Part shown: positions 32,634-40,194 of the stretch, in pieces
Layout of the letters: the number at the start of each line of letters is the position of its first letter
Numbering within the stretch: the first letter of the stretch is position 1
IMG/VR virus record: IMGVR_UViG_3300027659_000077
Coordinates: 1 to 40,194 of that record
Reading direction: 5' to 3' (one strand)
Source: a virus
Length of the DNA stretch: 40,194 nucleotides
Made by a program: the position numbers and the translations under genes
The notes under the pieces: model-generated
Told to the model about the DNA's origin: nothing
Database searches by the model: none
Seen by the model: the letters and a program-made list of their open reading frames with translations, nothing else

Positions 32634-33614
32634 TTAGTATGTTTTGTATCCAACGTGAAATACTGGCGTTCCTAAGTCAATGTTAGCACTGTGACCAGAT
32701 TCTTTTGCTCTTTTGCAAAATGCAGCGTCCCCACCTCCAACACTGTCAAATGGGCGGAAATAATCGTAGTCGTAATTCGGAGAGTTTACTTTTAAAGAGT
32801 CTCCGTATTTTTCTTTAATGCTTTGAAAAACTTTTCTGTGGACAAGCATGCAACCGCTCCCGACCCAATCAACTTCAACGATTGCGTCTTCATATTCTTT
32901 TGCTCTTTCAGCAAGAGATTGATTACTGCACATTAAAAAAGACTTTTCTTGCCGACCGAAATACGCTCCGCCTATCAATGTTTTACCTGAACCAATGAGC
33001 CGATGTAGAATATGTCGCTGCAATGGCACGTCACCAATGTTTTGAGCGGAATGAACCCACGATCTCATCCAATGCGGTCTTCCGATACATGGAATAATGT
33101 CTGAATCAATAAACCAAAGCCACTTTGCGTCAGTCTGGAGGAATTTATTGATCAGGCGATTCTTTCCATGTTCAGAATCTCCAATACTCATGTCCTGACG
33201 CAGTTTGTCGCGCCCGAAATCTTGCCCCAAACTGAAACAAACAGCCGCTGTTACTGGGTTTGTTGATCTATACCAAGGCCAAGCCATAAAAATATCTCGT
33301 CCTGAAAACTCGCAACGATAACTCGGCATTCCTTCCTGTGAGCGTGATTCAATTATTGTGTCTTCTTTTGTTTCTTCAACAATGTCTGAACTTTTAATTT
33401 CAGGAATCTTGCTTAAAACCTCATCAACTTGCGGCTTTGCCTCTGGTTTTGGTTCTGAGGGCGCTGGCGGCTGTTTAGGAGCATTAACAGGCATGCTAGG
33501 AATAACCTTTCCATCTGCTGTCATTGCGGGAGGAATAGGAGTATGGAATGGATTTGGAGAATCCATCGCTCCAAGCGTGACCGCTTCCATTCTGGATATT
33601 TTTATTGTAGCCAT
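32634..33614 (-). CDS. GT-A-fold glycosyltransferase with Pro-rich N-terminal extension, 326 aa
   Basis: Residues 1-95 are Pro/Glu-rich and probably flexible (PPAPSEPKPEAKPQVDEV). The catalytic part has WLWFIDSDIIP (D-S-D at 170-172, nucleotide-sugar/metal binding), VDWVGSGCMLVHRKVF, and a C-terminal GGGDAAFCKRAKESGH... FHVG acidic/His segment typical of GT2-like phage glycosyltransferases. CCGGAGAATAAAA precedes the ATG, one of the few Shine-Dalgarno-like sites here. The neighbouring downstream gene is a second glycosyltransferase. Confidence 0.8.
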   Translation of the reverse strand: MATIKISRMEAVTLGAMDSPNPFHTPIPPAMTADGKVIPSMPVNAPKQPPAPSEPKPEAKPQVDEVLSKIPEIKSSDIVEETKEDTIIESRSQEGMPSYRCEFSGRDIFMAWPWYRSTNPVTAAVCFSLGQDFGRDKLRQDMSIGDSEHGKNRLINKFLQTDAKWLWFIDSDIIPCIGRPHWMRSWVHSAQNIGDVPLQRHILHRLIGSGKTLIGGAYFGRQEKSFLMCSNQSLAERAKEYEDAIVEVDWVGSGCMLVHRKVFQSIKEKYGDSLKVNSPNYDYDYFRPFDSVGGGDAAFCKRAKESGHSANIDLGTPVFHVGYKTY

Positions 33615-33616
33615 TT

Positions 33617-34936
33617 TTATTCTCCGGCCTCATCGAGACCGAGATCAATGGCATCTGAAGGATTCATTTTGATCCGGTCGTTCAAGGTTTGAGTTTTGTT
33701 TTGAGAAACCGAAGCAACACTTTGGCGAGGCATTCTTGATGCTCCTTTTAGTTTGCTGTTTTCTTCTGCCAACCGCTTGATTGCCGTTTCAATTTTGTTT
33801 CTGTAAGCCTGTTCACGCTCAAGCTCCGCAACAAGTCTATGGCTCAATACTGCCGCTGCCGCTACTGCCGCTTTTTCTTGTGCGCTATTTGGGCGAAGTG
33901 CAGCCATGTATTTTTCTTCGTAACCTTTTACTTCATTGTTGTGGTAATTGATTTTTTCAACTTGTTCTTGCGTAGCGCCTTGAGGAATTTCCTTGTACCT
34001 TGCCCACTCGGCTTTGTTTTGTTGAGTTATTTCGTTAGCGTAATTGTATGCAATGCTTGTTTCTGCTTCCTTGTACTCTCGTTCATAAGTTTCCTTCATT
34101 TCCAAGATTTCGCGAGAGTGAGTATCCATATACTCAATTTGTTTTGCTCGGTCTTCGTTTAACGAATAACAAGATAAAAGATTTTTCTTTAGGTCTTCAG
34201 CTTCTTTGAGCGGCAGTCGATCAATTGCATTTTCTTTCCACCAATGCTGGTCGATTTTTTCCGGCCCACCCTCCTGTTTTATTTTTTCAATTACGGAATC
34301 CGGCGCTCCGTTTGACTTCATAATTGAATAGATATTTTCGTGAGCAGAAGATAACGGAGCGTCAAATTTTTCTTTGAAATTCCTGTCGTTTTTCAACTCA
34401 AAAACAGCGCGAAATTCTTTTAATTGTTGGTAATCTTCTGGCGCTTGAGCTTGCCCTTGTTGCTGCAACGCTTGCTCGTAAGCTGATTGCAATTGCGTTG
34501 CTTGCTGCTTGTAGGTTGTTGCCGTTTCTTGCAGCTTCCTCCAGTTACTTTGATTTTTTTCGGAGAGGTTGCGCGGCTGTTCGATTGCGGCGATTTCTGG
34601 ATCGACTTGGAACTGGCTTTGTTCGGGGTTGACAGAAGTCTGATTGCCGTTCCCATCAGGAAGTACCCTAGTTTGAACTGCGTTTTCGTCGGTAGTAGGC
34701 GCAACAAGTGGATCATTACTTGCATTGTCGGTCTGGTTTTCGGAGGGAGGTTGTTCTGCGCTTGTTTCGCGTTCGGCTTCATCGAGTAGGTTATCTATTG
34801 ATTGATCTAATGATTCTGAGATTGGATCGGCGTCGAGTCTTGCGGCTCCCCCGTCACGATTTGCTGCTGTTGGTTCAGGTACAGAGTTGTCAATTTCCAA
34901 TTCTGCGTCGAGTGCTGTGTCTATGTTGTCTTCCAT
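33617..34936 (-). CDS. Scaffold-like protein, 439 aa
   Basis: It has an acidic Asp/Glu/Asn/Gln-rich N-terminal 120 residues, then Gln/Glu/Lys-rich coiled-coil helices (WRKLQETATTYKQQATQLQ, later helices at about 250-400), and a short basic patch (KGASRMPRQS) before an acidic end. Low complexity, high charge, few hydrophobics and location between portal and capsid are the usual marks of podovirus scaffolding proteins. Three accessory genes separate it from the capsid gene, which is unusual. Confidence 0.75.
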   Translation of the reverse strand: MEDNIDTALDAELEIDNSVPEPTAANRDGGAARLDADPISESLDQSIDNLLDEAERETSAEQPPSENQTDNASNDPLVAPTTDENAVQTRVLPDGNGNQTSVNPEQSQFQVDPEIAAIEQPRNLSEKNQSNWRKLQETATTYKQQATQLQSAYEQALQQQGQAQAPEDYQQLKEFRAVFELKNDRNFKEKFDAPLSSAHENIYSIMKSNGAPDSVIEKIKQEGGPEKIDQHWWKENAIDRLPLKEAEDLKKNLLSCYSLNEDRAKQIEYMDTHSREILEMKETYEREYKEAETSIAYNYANEITQQNKAEWARYKEIPQGATQEQVEKINYHNNEVKGYEEKYMAALRPNSAQEKAAVAAAAVLSHRLVAELEREQAYRNKIETAIKRLAEENSKLKGASRMPRQSVASVSQNKTQTLNDRIKMNPSDAIDLGLDEAGE

Positions 34937-34944
34937 ATTTATAT

Positions 34945-35184
34945 TTACATTGATGTGAACGCTGCCGACGAGGCATCATCCGGTTTGTTTTCGTCTGAAA
35001 TTATGTCATCAAGTTGGCGAAGCATAAACTCGCAACCTTCCTTGTATGATGCGGCAAGAGCATATTCCTCGATGCTTTTCCCCTCAAGGACAGGAAGGCG
35101 AGAACGCAAAAATTCTTTAAGCTTGCCGTTGGTTTGTTTGTCGTATGCGCGAAAGCGCGAAGAGTCAGATTTATCCCATGTCAT
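34945..35184 (-). CDS. Small hypothetical head-region protein, 79 aa
   Basis: The start at ATG 35184 (MTWDKSDSSRFRAYDKQTNG) is preferred over one 20 codons upstream because the upstream residues look like untranslated A/T-rich leader (AAATAAATATG). The helical part (EFLRSRLPVLEGKSIEEYALAA) may be a small adaptor or scaffold partner. No family is recognised. The 66-base gap before it (35185-35250) is A/T-rich with no evident motif. Confidence 0.6.
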   Translation of the reverse strand: MTWDKSDSSRFRAYDKQTNGKLKEFLRSRLPVLEGKSIEEYALAASYKEGCEFMLRQLDDIISDENKPDDASSAAFTSM

Positions 35185-35250
35185 ATTTATTTTATTACTG
35201 ATTATTGATTGATTTGTTTTTAATTGGTTTTGAAATCCCGTCAACGGCTT

Positions 35251-35655
35251 TTACAACCCTGAGTTTATTGCATCCCATGAAGAAACAGGCTTTTGTTTTG
35301 GAACAGAAAAATACCTGTCTCCATATTTAATAATTTCAAATCCACGTTGAGCTTCTGAATCAACAGCCATCTGATGAGTTGGGTGTTTTGCTCCTTTTAA
35401 AAGCAAATAACTATCTTGAGGAACTCCGTATTTTTCAATTTCTTCAGAAGTTGATTTCCTGACTGATCCCATATGCCCCTTGTTTGGCCCCTCTTCTTGT
35501 GATGGTTTATATCCTGCTGTCTCTGCGCTTAAATAATCATAATCGGAACCATCAGCATCAAATGGAGCAGAAACAACTCTAGACCTATCCATTTGAACTT
35601 CTGGAGAGTAAACGGATTTTGGATCGTTTCCTGATGTTGCGTTTGATCCTCCCAT
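35251..35655 (-). CDS. MGGS-start head-region protein, 134 aa
   Basis: It starts MGGSNATSGNDPKSVYSPE and contains SSWDAINSGL at the end, with a globular stretch KYGVPQDSYLLLKGAKHPTH. The MGGS start is shared with three proteins of the ejection region, although this one follows the portal gene directly. The start AATTTTATGGGAGG lacks an upstream Shine-Dalgarno. The function is unknown; virion assembly or an internal protein is possible. Confidence 0.65.
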   Translation of the reverse strand: MGGSNATSGNDPKSVYSPEVQMDRSRVVSAPFDADGSDYDYLSAETAGYKPSQEEGPNKGHMGSVRKSTSEEIEKYGVPQDSYLLLKGAKHPTHQMAVDSEAQRGFEIIKYGDRYFSVPKQKPVSSWDAINSGL

Positions 35656-35659
35656 AAAA

Positions 35660-38053
35660 TTAATTTGCTGTTGATGGTCGAGGAGGAGCCGCTGCGTTTC
35701 CTATCACCGACGATTGATTGGGTGTTTGTGAAGTGTAATTTTCTTGAAGCATTTTTTCTCTCGCAACACTTGGAGGTCTTCCTCCACCCATTGCTGCCGG
35801 AGCTACATTTGGGTCTGGAGGTTGAACCTGACCATTTGTTAAATGCTTGTTGGCTTCCATCATTGCCATTTTGTATTTCTGGACAACTTCTTTTGGCGCA
35901 CCTTTAGCTTCTGCCGCCCCAACGTGACCAGCGAAATGTTTCAAAGCCGCCGTCAATGACCCTGCCGCTTCAGGAGGCAATGCCCCCTTGGGAACATTCA
36001 TAATAACAGGCATTAGCTTTTGCATCATTGTTTCGAGATGCACAATGTCGTTATCGCGAGGCGACACAGGAATATCCTGACCAGCAATAATGCTTTGCAA
36101 TTCTATGACTTGTTGCCGAGTTGCCTCGATAGCAAGTGCTTCAACCTGATCTTTCGGAAGGATAACTGCGTTTGCCGTTGTTTCTCCAAGTTTTCGCACC
36201 CAATCCAATTTGATAAGTTCGTCTTGATTGATGTTAGGATTGCCCGTGTAGCGAGCAATCAATGTATCAAGGATCACGTTGTCCTGTGGCGTTGTGTCCT
36301 GCATCAACTGGCTGGCAGGAGAGAATGCCATGATCATAATGTCAGATGGCGGAATATTTCTCATCATCATGTTAAGGCAGCAAGCAACAGCATCCTCATC
36401 TAAGTGCGGAGGAAGGTCGAAAGGCACAAGGAACGTAGGCAATGGAATGTCACTCTGCTCAAAAGCATCGACTATTTCTTTCCTTGCCCATGTTGCGTTC
36501 GGGTTCTGCTGGCGTTGAAGTTCCAACAACATCATCAAATCTGACGCCGCTTTGATATTTTCAGGATGGCAAATGCCCCGCTGCATTCTTTGGACAGCAA
36601 GAGAAAATTGTCGAGCGAAGCGAGTCAGAACGCCTTCGCGCAACTGGTTCTCGATGGCGGCAACTCGGTTGACTTCAGATGCCGTCTTGCTTCCTCCTGA
36701 ATTTACAGGAGGCGAAGGCAAAAATGTCCCAACCTGAATCTCAGCTAATCCGCTAACAAATTGATCGAGCCGCAAGAAATCCTCTACATCCGCTGGCAAC
36801 TGCTGTGGCACAACTTCAAACCCTTCCGAAACGTAAGCCACAGGATGGGCTACTGTGAGCGGAGGAACGCCAACCTTGGCATTCGGCCCCTTCTTCAGCA
36901 GAAGCATTCCTTTCAAGTAGGTGTTGTCGATAACAAGGTTTCGCGCTTTATCTACGGCAACGTGCGTGTTGTAAAGATCGCGTCCTGCCCCACGGCTCGA
37001 CATAAGGTTGCCGCTACCAATCTCGACAGAGAACAACGCAATGCAATCGCTCATGTTATTGTATCGATCAACCTGAGTGCAAATCTCCTTGCCGGATTTA
37101 TCGTCAAACAAAAATCGGCTGATCTTCCCGTGCGGTTCGCGAACAAGAATCTCTCCAAGCTCGACATATTTTGCATCGTTTTCAAAACTCGCTCCGTAAG
37201 ATCCCTCTCTTACCCAATCCTCGACCCTGCGAGCGTCATCGTCAGCGTCAAGCGTCCTTCCTGCCGGAACTGCATTGTTTATCGAATCTACAAGGTTTTT
37301 GATATGCCATCCGGCGGAAGCTGAAATCTCAGGGTCTTCAAGCACTGGCAACAACTCGGCAATCTGATAACGTCTTTTCCTTGCCCAGATTGGAGTTTGA
37401 TCTGCTTGTTGAGGCGTTTCGATGGAGAAGAACGTGTAGTCTTGCCGCAAGAACTCAGGCTTCCAATCGCGAGTGTCATCCCAACACAAACCGCAAAAAC
37501 CAAAGGTAGTATTTTCATGCACAACTTGGGCTACAGTGTCATCAAATCCGCTCCAGCCGCGAATGCACTTGGTTATTTCTTGTCTAAAAACATCTGTTTT
37601 ATGTTCTGAATCAATGCTTTCTATTGGATACTTTGTAAATGTAAGCGTTGCCGATTGCTCGATAACTTGCCTAAATGGAGGCTCGATTCTTGCGCACATT
37701 GTTGACAAGAACCCTGTCGGTCGATTGCTGCGCCAGTTCTGCCCCATCGACTCCAACTTCTTGTTGCTGTAAGGAGGCTCAAGATTAAGTTTTTTCTGGA
37801 TCAACTGGTTCTTGCGATTCCTCTCGACGTTCTGTTGTTTAAGACGGCGATACGCAGAATGCGCTTGGGCAGCATCTTTGAATGTTCTGCGAACCTGAAG
37901 CGTCTCAGGATTGACAGTGTCTGCCGTCCCAATATCAGGATCAACAACATCCAAATTCAATGTGCGAGGTTTATCGTTAGTGTCTGCTACGCGAGCAGAT
38001 CTGTTAACGTATGCGTTTGAAATTCGTGGATCGAGAGGCTTGAGAGTTGCCAT
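35660..38053 (-). CDS. Portal protein, 797 aa
   Basis: Its length, gene order (before scaffold and capsid) and segments such as MCARIEPPFRQVIEQSATLTF, DTVAQVVHENTTFGFCGLCW, VDKARNLVIDNTYLKGMLLL and GGSKTASEVNRVAAIENQL are those of podovirus head-tail connectors of the 700-800-aa class. It would form the dodecameric DNA channel at the capsid vertex. The C-terminal 100 residues are Pro/Gln/Asn-rich (QVQPPDPNVAPAAMGGGRPP) and probably extended. The start follows the previous stop as TAA-T-ATG. Confidence 0.88.
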   Translation of the reverse strand: MATLKPLDPRISNAYVNRSARVADTNDKPRTLNLDVVDPDIGTADTVNPETLQVRRTFKDAAQAHSAYRRLKQQNVERNRKNQLIQKKLNLEPPYSNKKLESMGQNWRSNRPTGFLSTMCARIEPPFRQVIEQSATLTFTKYPIESIDSEHKTDVFRQEITKCIRGWSGFDDTVAQVVHENTTFGFCGLCWDDTRDWKPEFLRQDYTFFSIETPQQADQTPIWARKRRYQIAELLPVLEDPEISASAGWHIKNLVDSINNAVPAGRTLDADDDARRVEDWVREGSYGASFENDAKYVELGEILVREPHGKISRFLFDDKSGKEICTQVDRYNNMSDCIALFSVEIGSGNLMSSRGAGRDLYNTHVAVDKARNLVIDNTYLKGMLLLKKGPNAKVGVPPLTVAHPVAYVSEGFEVVPQQLPADVEDFLRLDQFVSGLAEIQVGTFLPSPPVNSGGSKTASEVNRVAAIENQLREGVLTRFARQFSLAVQRMQRGICHPENIKAASDLMMLLELQRQQNPNATWARKEIVDAFEQSDIPLPTFLVPFDLPPHLDEDAVACCLNMMMRNIPPSDIMIMAFSPASQLMQDTTPQDNVILDTLIARYTGNPNINQDELIKLDWVRKLGETTANAVILPKDQVEALAIEATRQQVIELQSIIAGQDIPVSPRDNDIVHLETMMQKLMPVIMNVPKGALPPEAAGSLTAALKHFAGHVGAAEAKGAPKEVVQKYKMAMMEANKHLTNGQVQPPDPNVAPAAMGGGRPPSVAREKMLQENYTSQTPNQSSVIGNAAAPPRPSTAN

Positions 38054-38054
38054 A

Positions 38055-38633
38055 TTATGTGTTTAGCCAGCAATTATCTGGCAGATTGCCGGATTTGTCC
38101 AGCGTATCTTTGTCGAAGAAAACAGCGCTCCGATTGTCATGCCTCATCATCCTGCACCCGCCAAGCTTTGTACTTGTCTTTGTGTCTTTGCCTTGCCTTA
38201 TGCTTGCGGACAGGCGATCTGCTGCCGCAATGCAACTCCGGCATCCCTGTCTCCAGTTCGCATTGTTCGGACAGGAAAGACATATGTTTGCGCGTTTTTC
38301 CGCCTCTTCCTCCGTAACAAGAGGATGAGGCTTTTTGCTGTGAAGAATGTTTTTTGCCCATGTCTGTATGTCAGTTAATAGCTCGCTGGCTTGACTTGGT
38401 TTATTTACAGATGTTACCACCACCATGTCAACACCATGACAAAACGTAGGCCAATTTGAACAAATGTAACTGTTCACGTCTCCTTCAACGTCTCCAGATG
38501 GAAGGCTATTCTCGGCGCGGTAATCTTCAGTAATCTTAATCAAATTCGCGTAAGAATACCCGTTCAACCTAACGTCCCCGTCATAGTAATGCCATCCACT
38601 TGGCGGTATTAAGCCGATGATAGGTTTTGCCAT
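38055..38633 (-). CDS. Cysteine-rich phage protein, 192 aa
   Basis: The N-terminal half starts MAKPIIGLIPPSGWHYYDGDV and is globular. The second half holds paired cysteines, ICLSCPNN...RQGCRSCIA and LGGCRM, arranged like a zinc-binding motif, and ends NCWLNT. It could be a DNA-binding or redox protein, but no named family is recognised. It directly precedes the portal gene and follows the GP88-like gene, suggesting a functional link with the latter. Confidence 0.65.
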   Translation of the reverse strand: MAKPIIGLIPPSGWHYYDGDVRLNGYSYANLIKITEDYRAENSLPSGDVEGDVNSYICSNWPTFCHGVDMVVVTSVNKPSQASELLTDIQTWAKNILHSKKPHPLVTEEEAEKRANICLSCPNNANWRQGCRSCIAAADRLSASIRQGKDTKTSTKLGGCRMMRHDNRSAVFFDKDTLDKSGNLPDNCWLNT

Positions 38634-38635
38634 AA

Positions 38636-39298
38636 TTAAATTGCTTTCTTCTTTTTCCCTCTGGTGAAATTTTCTAACAACGCAAAAGGATTTTTACCAT
38701 ATGCAGCAAAGTAATCGTTTGTGTCAATTATTAATCCAAGAGTAGCAGCTTCGGCTTCACTCCATACAACCCTTGCGTATTTTAAACCATGCTCCGCAAT
38801 CAGATGATCGTGCTTTCCTCCCATCGATGCCTGCAACTCAAAATTATTTGGAATGCATCCCAACCTGTTAACCCAAAGGTTAACCGATTTTGTAAACGCC
38901 CAAAAATGAACTTCAGGATGGCGCTCCATAAAAATCAACCAACCATCAAAATAATCCTGAGAAAAGAAATCTCCAGCAGAATGGATCCGCACGCGCTTCA
39001 CCTTCTTCGGCATGCATTCCAACACGTCAGCCACCTCAGATGGCTTTTTACCTTTAACAGCATCGAAATTGCACCACAACCGCTTCCTTACACTCGGATA
39101 CCTTTCAGTCATCGCCGAATAACATTTGAATTTCTGGTTTGGCCCATCCCACATTTTGCCTGAATCTTTATCCACCTTTGCAAGGCATTCGTCCGCCGCC
39201 GGACAACTCCACCCGCTAGGCAAATTCCAAGAATACGCTTCTGGATCGAAAATGTATCTGTTCACCTTGGTGAACGCTGGCTTCATGGGTTTACTCAC
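38636..39298 (-). CDS. GP88-like phage protein, 220 aa
   Basis: The GTG start at 39298 is supported by AAGGAGG just upstream and by a GTGA overlap with the ParB-domain gene; an ATG four codons in is the alternative. Conserved-looking elements are SGWSCPAADECLAKVD, QKFKCYSAMTERYPSVR, VRIHSAGDFFSQDYFDGW, HFWAFTKSVNLWVNRL and ASMGG, which resemble the phage gene-product-88 family (function unknown). The Cys residues may bind a metal or cluster. The C-terminus is basic (RGKKKKAI). Tight coupling with ParB and the Cys-rich gene suggests a small accessory operon ahead of the head genes. Confidence 0.72.
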   Translation of the reverse strand: MSKPMKPAFTKVNRYIFDPEAYSWNLPSGWSCPAADECLAKVDKDSGKMWDGPNQKFKCYSAMTERYPSVRKRLWCNFDAVKGKKPSEVADVLECMPKKVKRVRIHSAGDFFSQDYFDGWLIFMERHPEVHFWAFTKSVNLWVNRLGCIPNNFELQASMGGKHDHLIAEHGLKYARVVWSEAEAATLGLIIDTNDYFAAYGKNPFALLENFTRGKKKKAI

Positions 39299-39864
39299 CT
39301 TGCCTCCTTCAACAGGCGCTTAACTGCTTCTGCATGGTCTGGCAAATCGTATTTCTCGCAGTACTTGTTCAAATCTTTGATTAGGTTTTTGTACACTTCC
39401 ATCTCGTACACCAATACCAATTGCTTCATGCCATTCAGGTCTTCAGGTTCGCTTTCCGATATGCTTTCCTGCATGCCCACATTCTCAAGATCCTCCATCG
39501 AAAATCCAAGCATCTCCAAATCAATTTCGGTTTCTTTTAGATCAGCCAACTCAATCTTCAGCATTTCCTCATCCCATCCGGCATTCAACGCGATCCGGTT
39601 GTCTGCAATCACAAACGCTCTCTTCTGCGTCTCTGTCATATGACCAAGCCGTATGCATGGAACTTCTTTAAGACCCAACTTCCTCGCCGCCTCAAGCCTG
39701 CCATGCCCAGCAATAATATCGTCGTTATCTCCAATCAATATCGGGTTGTTGAATCCAAACTCCCTTATGCTTCCAGCAATCTGAGCCACTTGAGCATCGT
39801 CATGCGTCCGGCTGTTCTTTGCGTATGGTATCAGCTTGTCTGTTTTTACTGTTTCGATTTTCAT
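39295..39864 (-). CDS. ParB/Srx-domain protein, 189 aa
   Basis: The start at ATG 39864 (MKIETVKTDKLIPYAKNSR) gives an ATGA overlap with the preceding gene; a longer form would need the less likely upstream ATG. The ParB N-terminal domain is clear: LIPYAKNSR, SIREFGFNNPI, IIAGHGRLEAARKLG (GHGR 53-56) and FVIADNRIALNAGW. Phage ParB-like domains act as nucleases or CTP-binding partners of DNA methyltransferases. No methyltransferase is adjacent, and the C-terminal part (about 110-189) is a short acidic helical tail rather than an HTH. DNA binding or nicking near packaging genes is an inference. Confidence 0.85.
   Translation of the reverse strand: MKIETVKTDKLIPYAKNSRTHDDAQVAQIAGSIREFGFNNPILIGDNDDIIAGHGRLEAARKLGLKEVPCIRLGHMTETQKRAFVIADNRIALNAGWDEEMLKIELADLKETEIDLEMLGFSMEDLENVGMQESISESEPEDLNGMKQLVLVYEMEVYKNLIKDLNKYCEKYDLPDHAEAVKRLLKEAR
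39303..39309 (-). promoter_or_regulatory. Strong Shine-Dalgarno for the GTG-start GP88-like gene
   Basis: AAGGAGG lies 4 bases before the GTG at 39298, inside the end of the ParB-domain gene. It is one of very few clear Shine-Dalgarno sites in the window and decides the non-ATG start. Confidence 0.8.
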
Positions 39865-40124
39865 AATTTGGTTAAATACACTGGCGTGTTTTCGCCTATC
39901 CACGCATTCTCAACATTGAAGTGAAAGTATTCTTCAGCCTGCTCTTCATCCATCTCACGGCACAAGATCTCGATGCACTTGTCTCTGTCGTAGATTGCAA
40001 ACCTTGTGTTGAATTGCTGACCGATTCCAAGGAACGCTTCCTCAAAGCCATCCGCCAGCAGTATGTCGCTGCTCTCATCTCCTAAGTACTCCCCCACTGC
40101 TTCAACTATTTCTCCTTCTGTCAT
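39861..40124 (-). CDS. Small conserved phage protein, 87 aa
   Basis: The start at ATG 40124 is chosen because it follows two stops as TAATAATATG; an in-frame TTG 14 codons upstream is the longer alternative. The pattern GFEEAFLGIGQQF...YD..KCIEIL...AEEYFHFNVENAWIGENTP matches a very widespread small phage protein of unknown function. Its stop overlaps the next start (ATGA). The 70 bases to the right edge are discussed under rejected items. Confidence 0.8.
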   Translation of the reverse strand: MTEGEIVEAVGEYLGDESSDILLADGFEEAFLGIGQQFNTRFAIYDRDKCIEILCREMDEEQAEEYFHFNVENAWIGENTPVYLTKL

Positions 40125-40194
40125 ATTATTAATCCGAAAAATCCATGTATTCCATTGTTGAATCAACTATTGATTTATATTCTCTCCGGTACTA

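Noticed and set aside
35185-35250. Promoter with TTGACG in the gap before the 79-aa gene.
   Set aside because: No -10 element at 16-18 bases; the region is just A/T-rich.
40129-40194. Tail end of an upstream gene (20 open codons ending SIVDSTMEYMDFSD, then TAA).
   Set aside because: An in-frame TAG sits at the very last bases and no convincing start exists, so it cannot be called. A recoded TAG is unlikely because the long genes contain no internal TAG.

Overview
The window is the late (virion and lysis) half of a tailed-phage genome, most likely a podovirus. Every gene I can support is on the minus strand, so transcription runs from the right edge to the left edge. Genes are packed end to end, mostly with TAA stops and with 1-5 nt gaps or 4-nt overlaps. 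I see no tRNA, rRNA, CRISPR array, integrase, insertion sequence or terminase. The source looks like a phage of an AT-leaning Gram-negative host. Most start codons lack a Shine-Dalgarno sequence and instead carry an A/T-rich lead-in, with TAATATG recurring at eight starts. The SUMF1/FGE-type protein at 30710-31696 resembles proteins I associate with Verrucomicrobiota. That host guess is an inference only.

Layout in transcription order. (1) 40124-38055: a small conserved phage protein, a ParB-domain protein, a GP88-like cysteine protein and a second cysteine-rich protein. (2) 38053-29476: the head module, with portal, two small proteins, a scaffold-like protein and the major capsid protein. 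Three accessory genes sit between scaffold and capsid: two GT-A-type glycosyltransferases and a secreted SUMF1/FGE-fold protein. (3) 29396-22075: fibres and surface proteins, namely a collagen-like GXT-repeat fibre with a glycine-rich tip, a 54-aa protein, an esterase fibre with a LamG-like C-terminus and an 832-aa virion protein. (4) 22071-20670: a small beta protein and a lysis cassette of two small membrane proteins, a tiny lipoprotein and a putative endolysin. (5) 20667-16966: two paralogous fibre-like proteins and three small virion or accessory proteins. (6) 16956-10780: a hugely enlarged tail adaptor candidate (1346 aa) followed by the tail nozzle, in the T7 gp11-gp12 order. (7) 10776 to the left edge: a run of small Gln/Ala/Gly-rich proteins, several starting MGGS and several visibly duplicated, interrupted by a PAPS-reductase-like PP-loop gene. 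It leads to a 648-aa coiled-coil protein and a giant protein of at least 1522 codons that runs off the left edge. This last group is best read as internal or ejected virion proteins.

The most unusual content is as follows. The giant open frame carries an HEVDH zinc-peptidase motif and ends with a segment typical of phage large polyvalent proteins. The SUMF1-fold gene has a phage-tail beta module inserted into a loop, matching a module in the window's own 1346-aa tail protein. Two glycosyltransferases lie close to a collagen-like fibre whose GXT repeats could be O-glycosylated. There is also extensive recent internal duplication: shared N-terminal domains, shared docking peptides, a 36/38-nt near-identical segment and an exact 18-bp in-frame tandem repeat.
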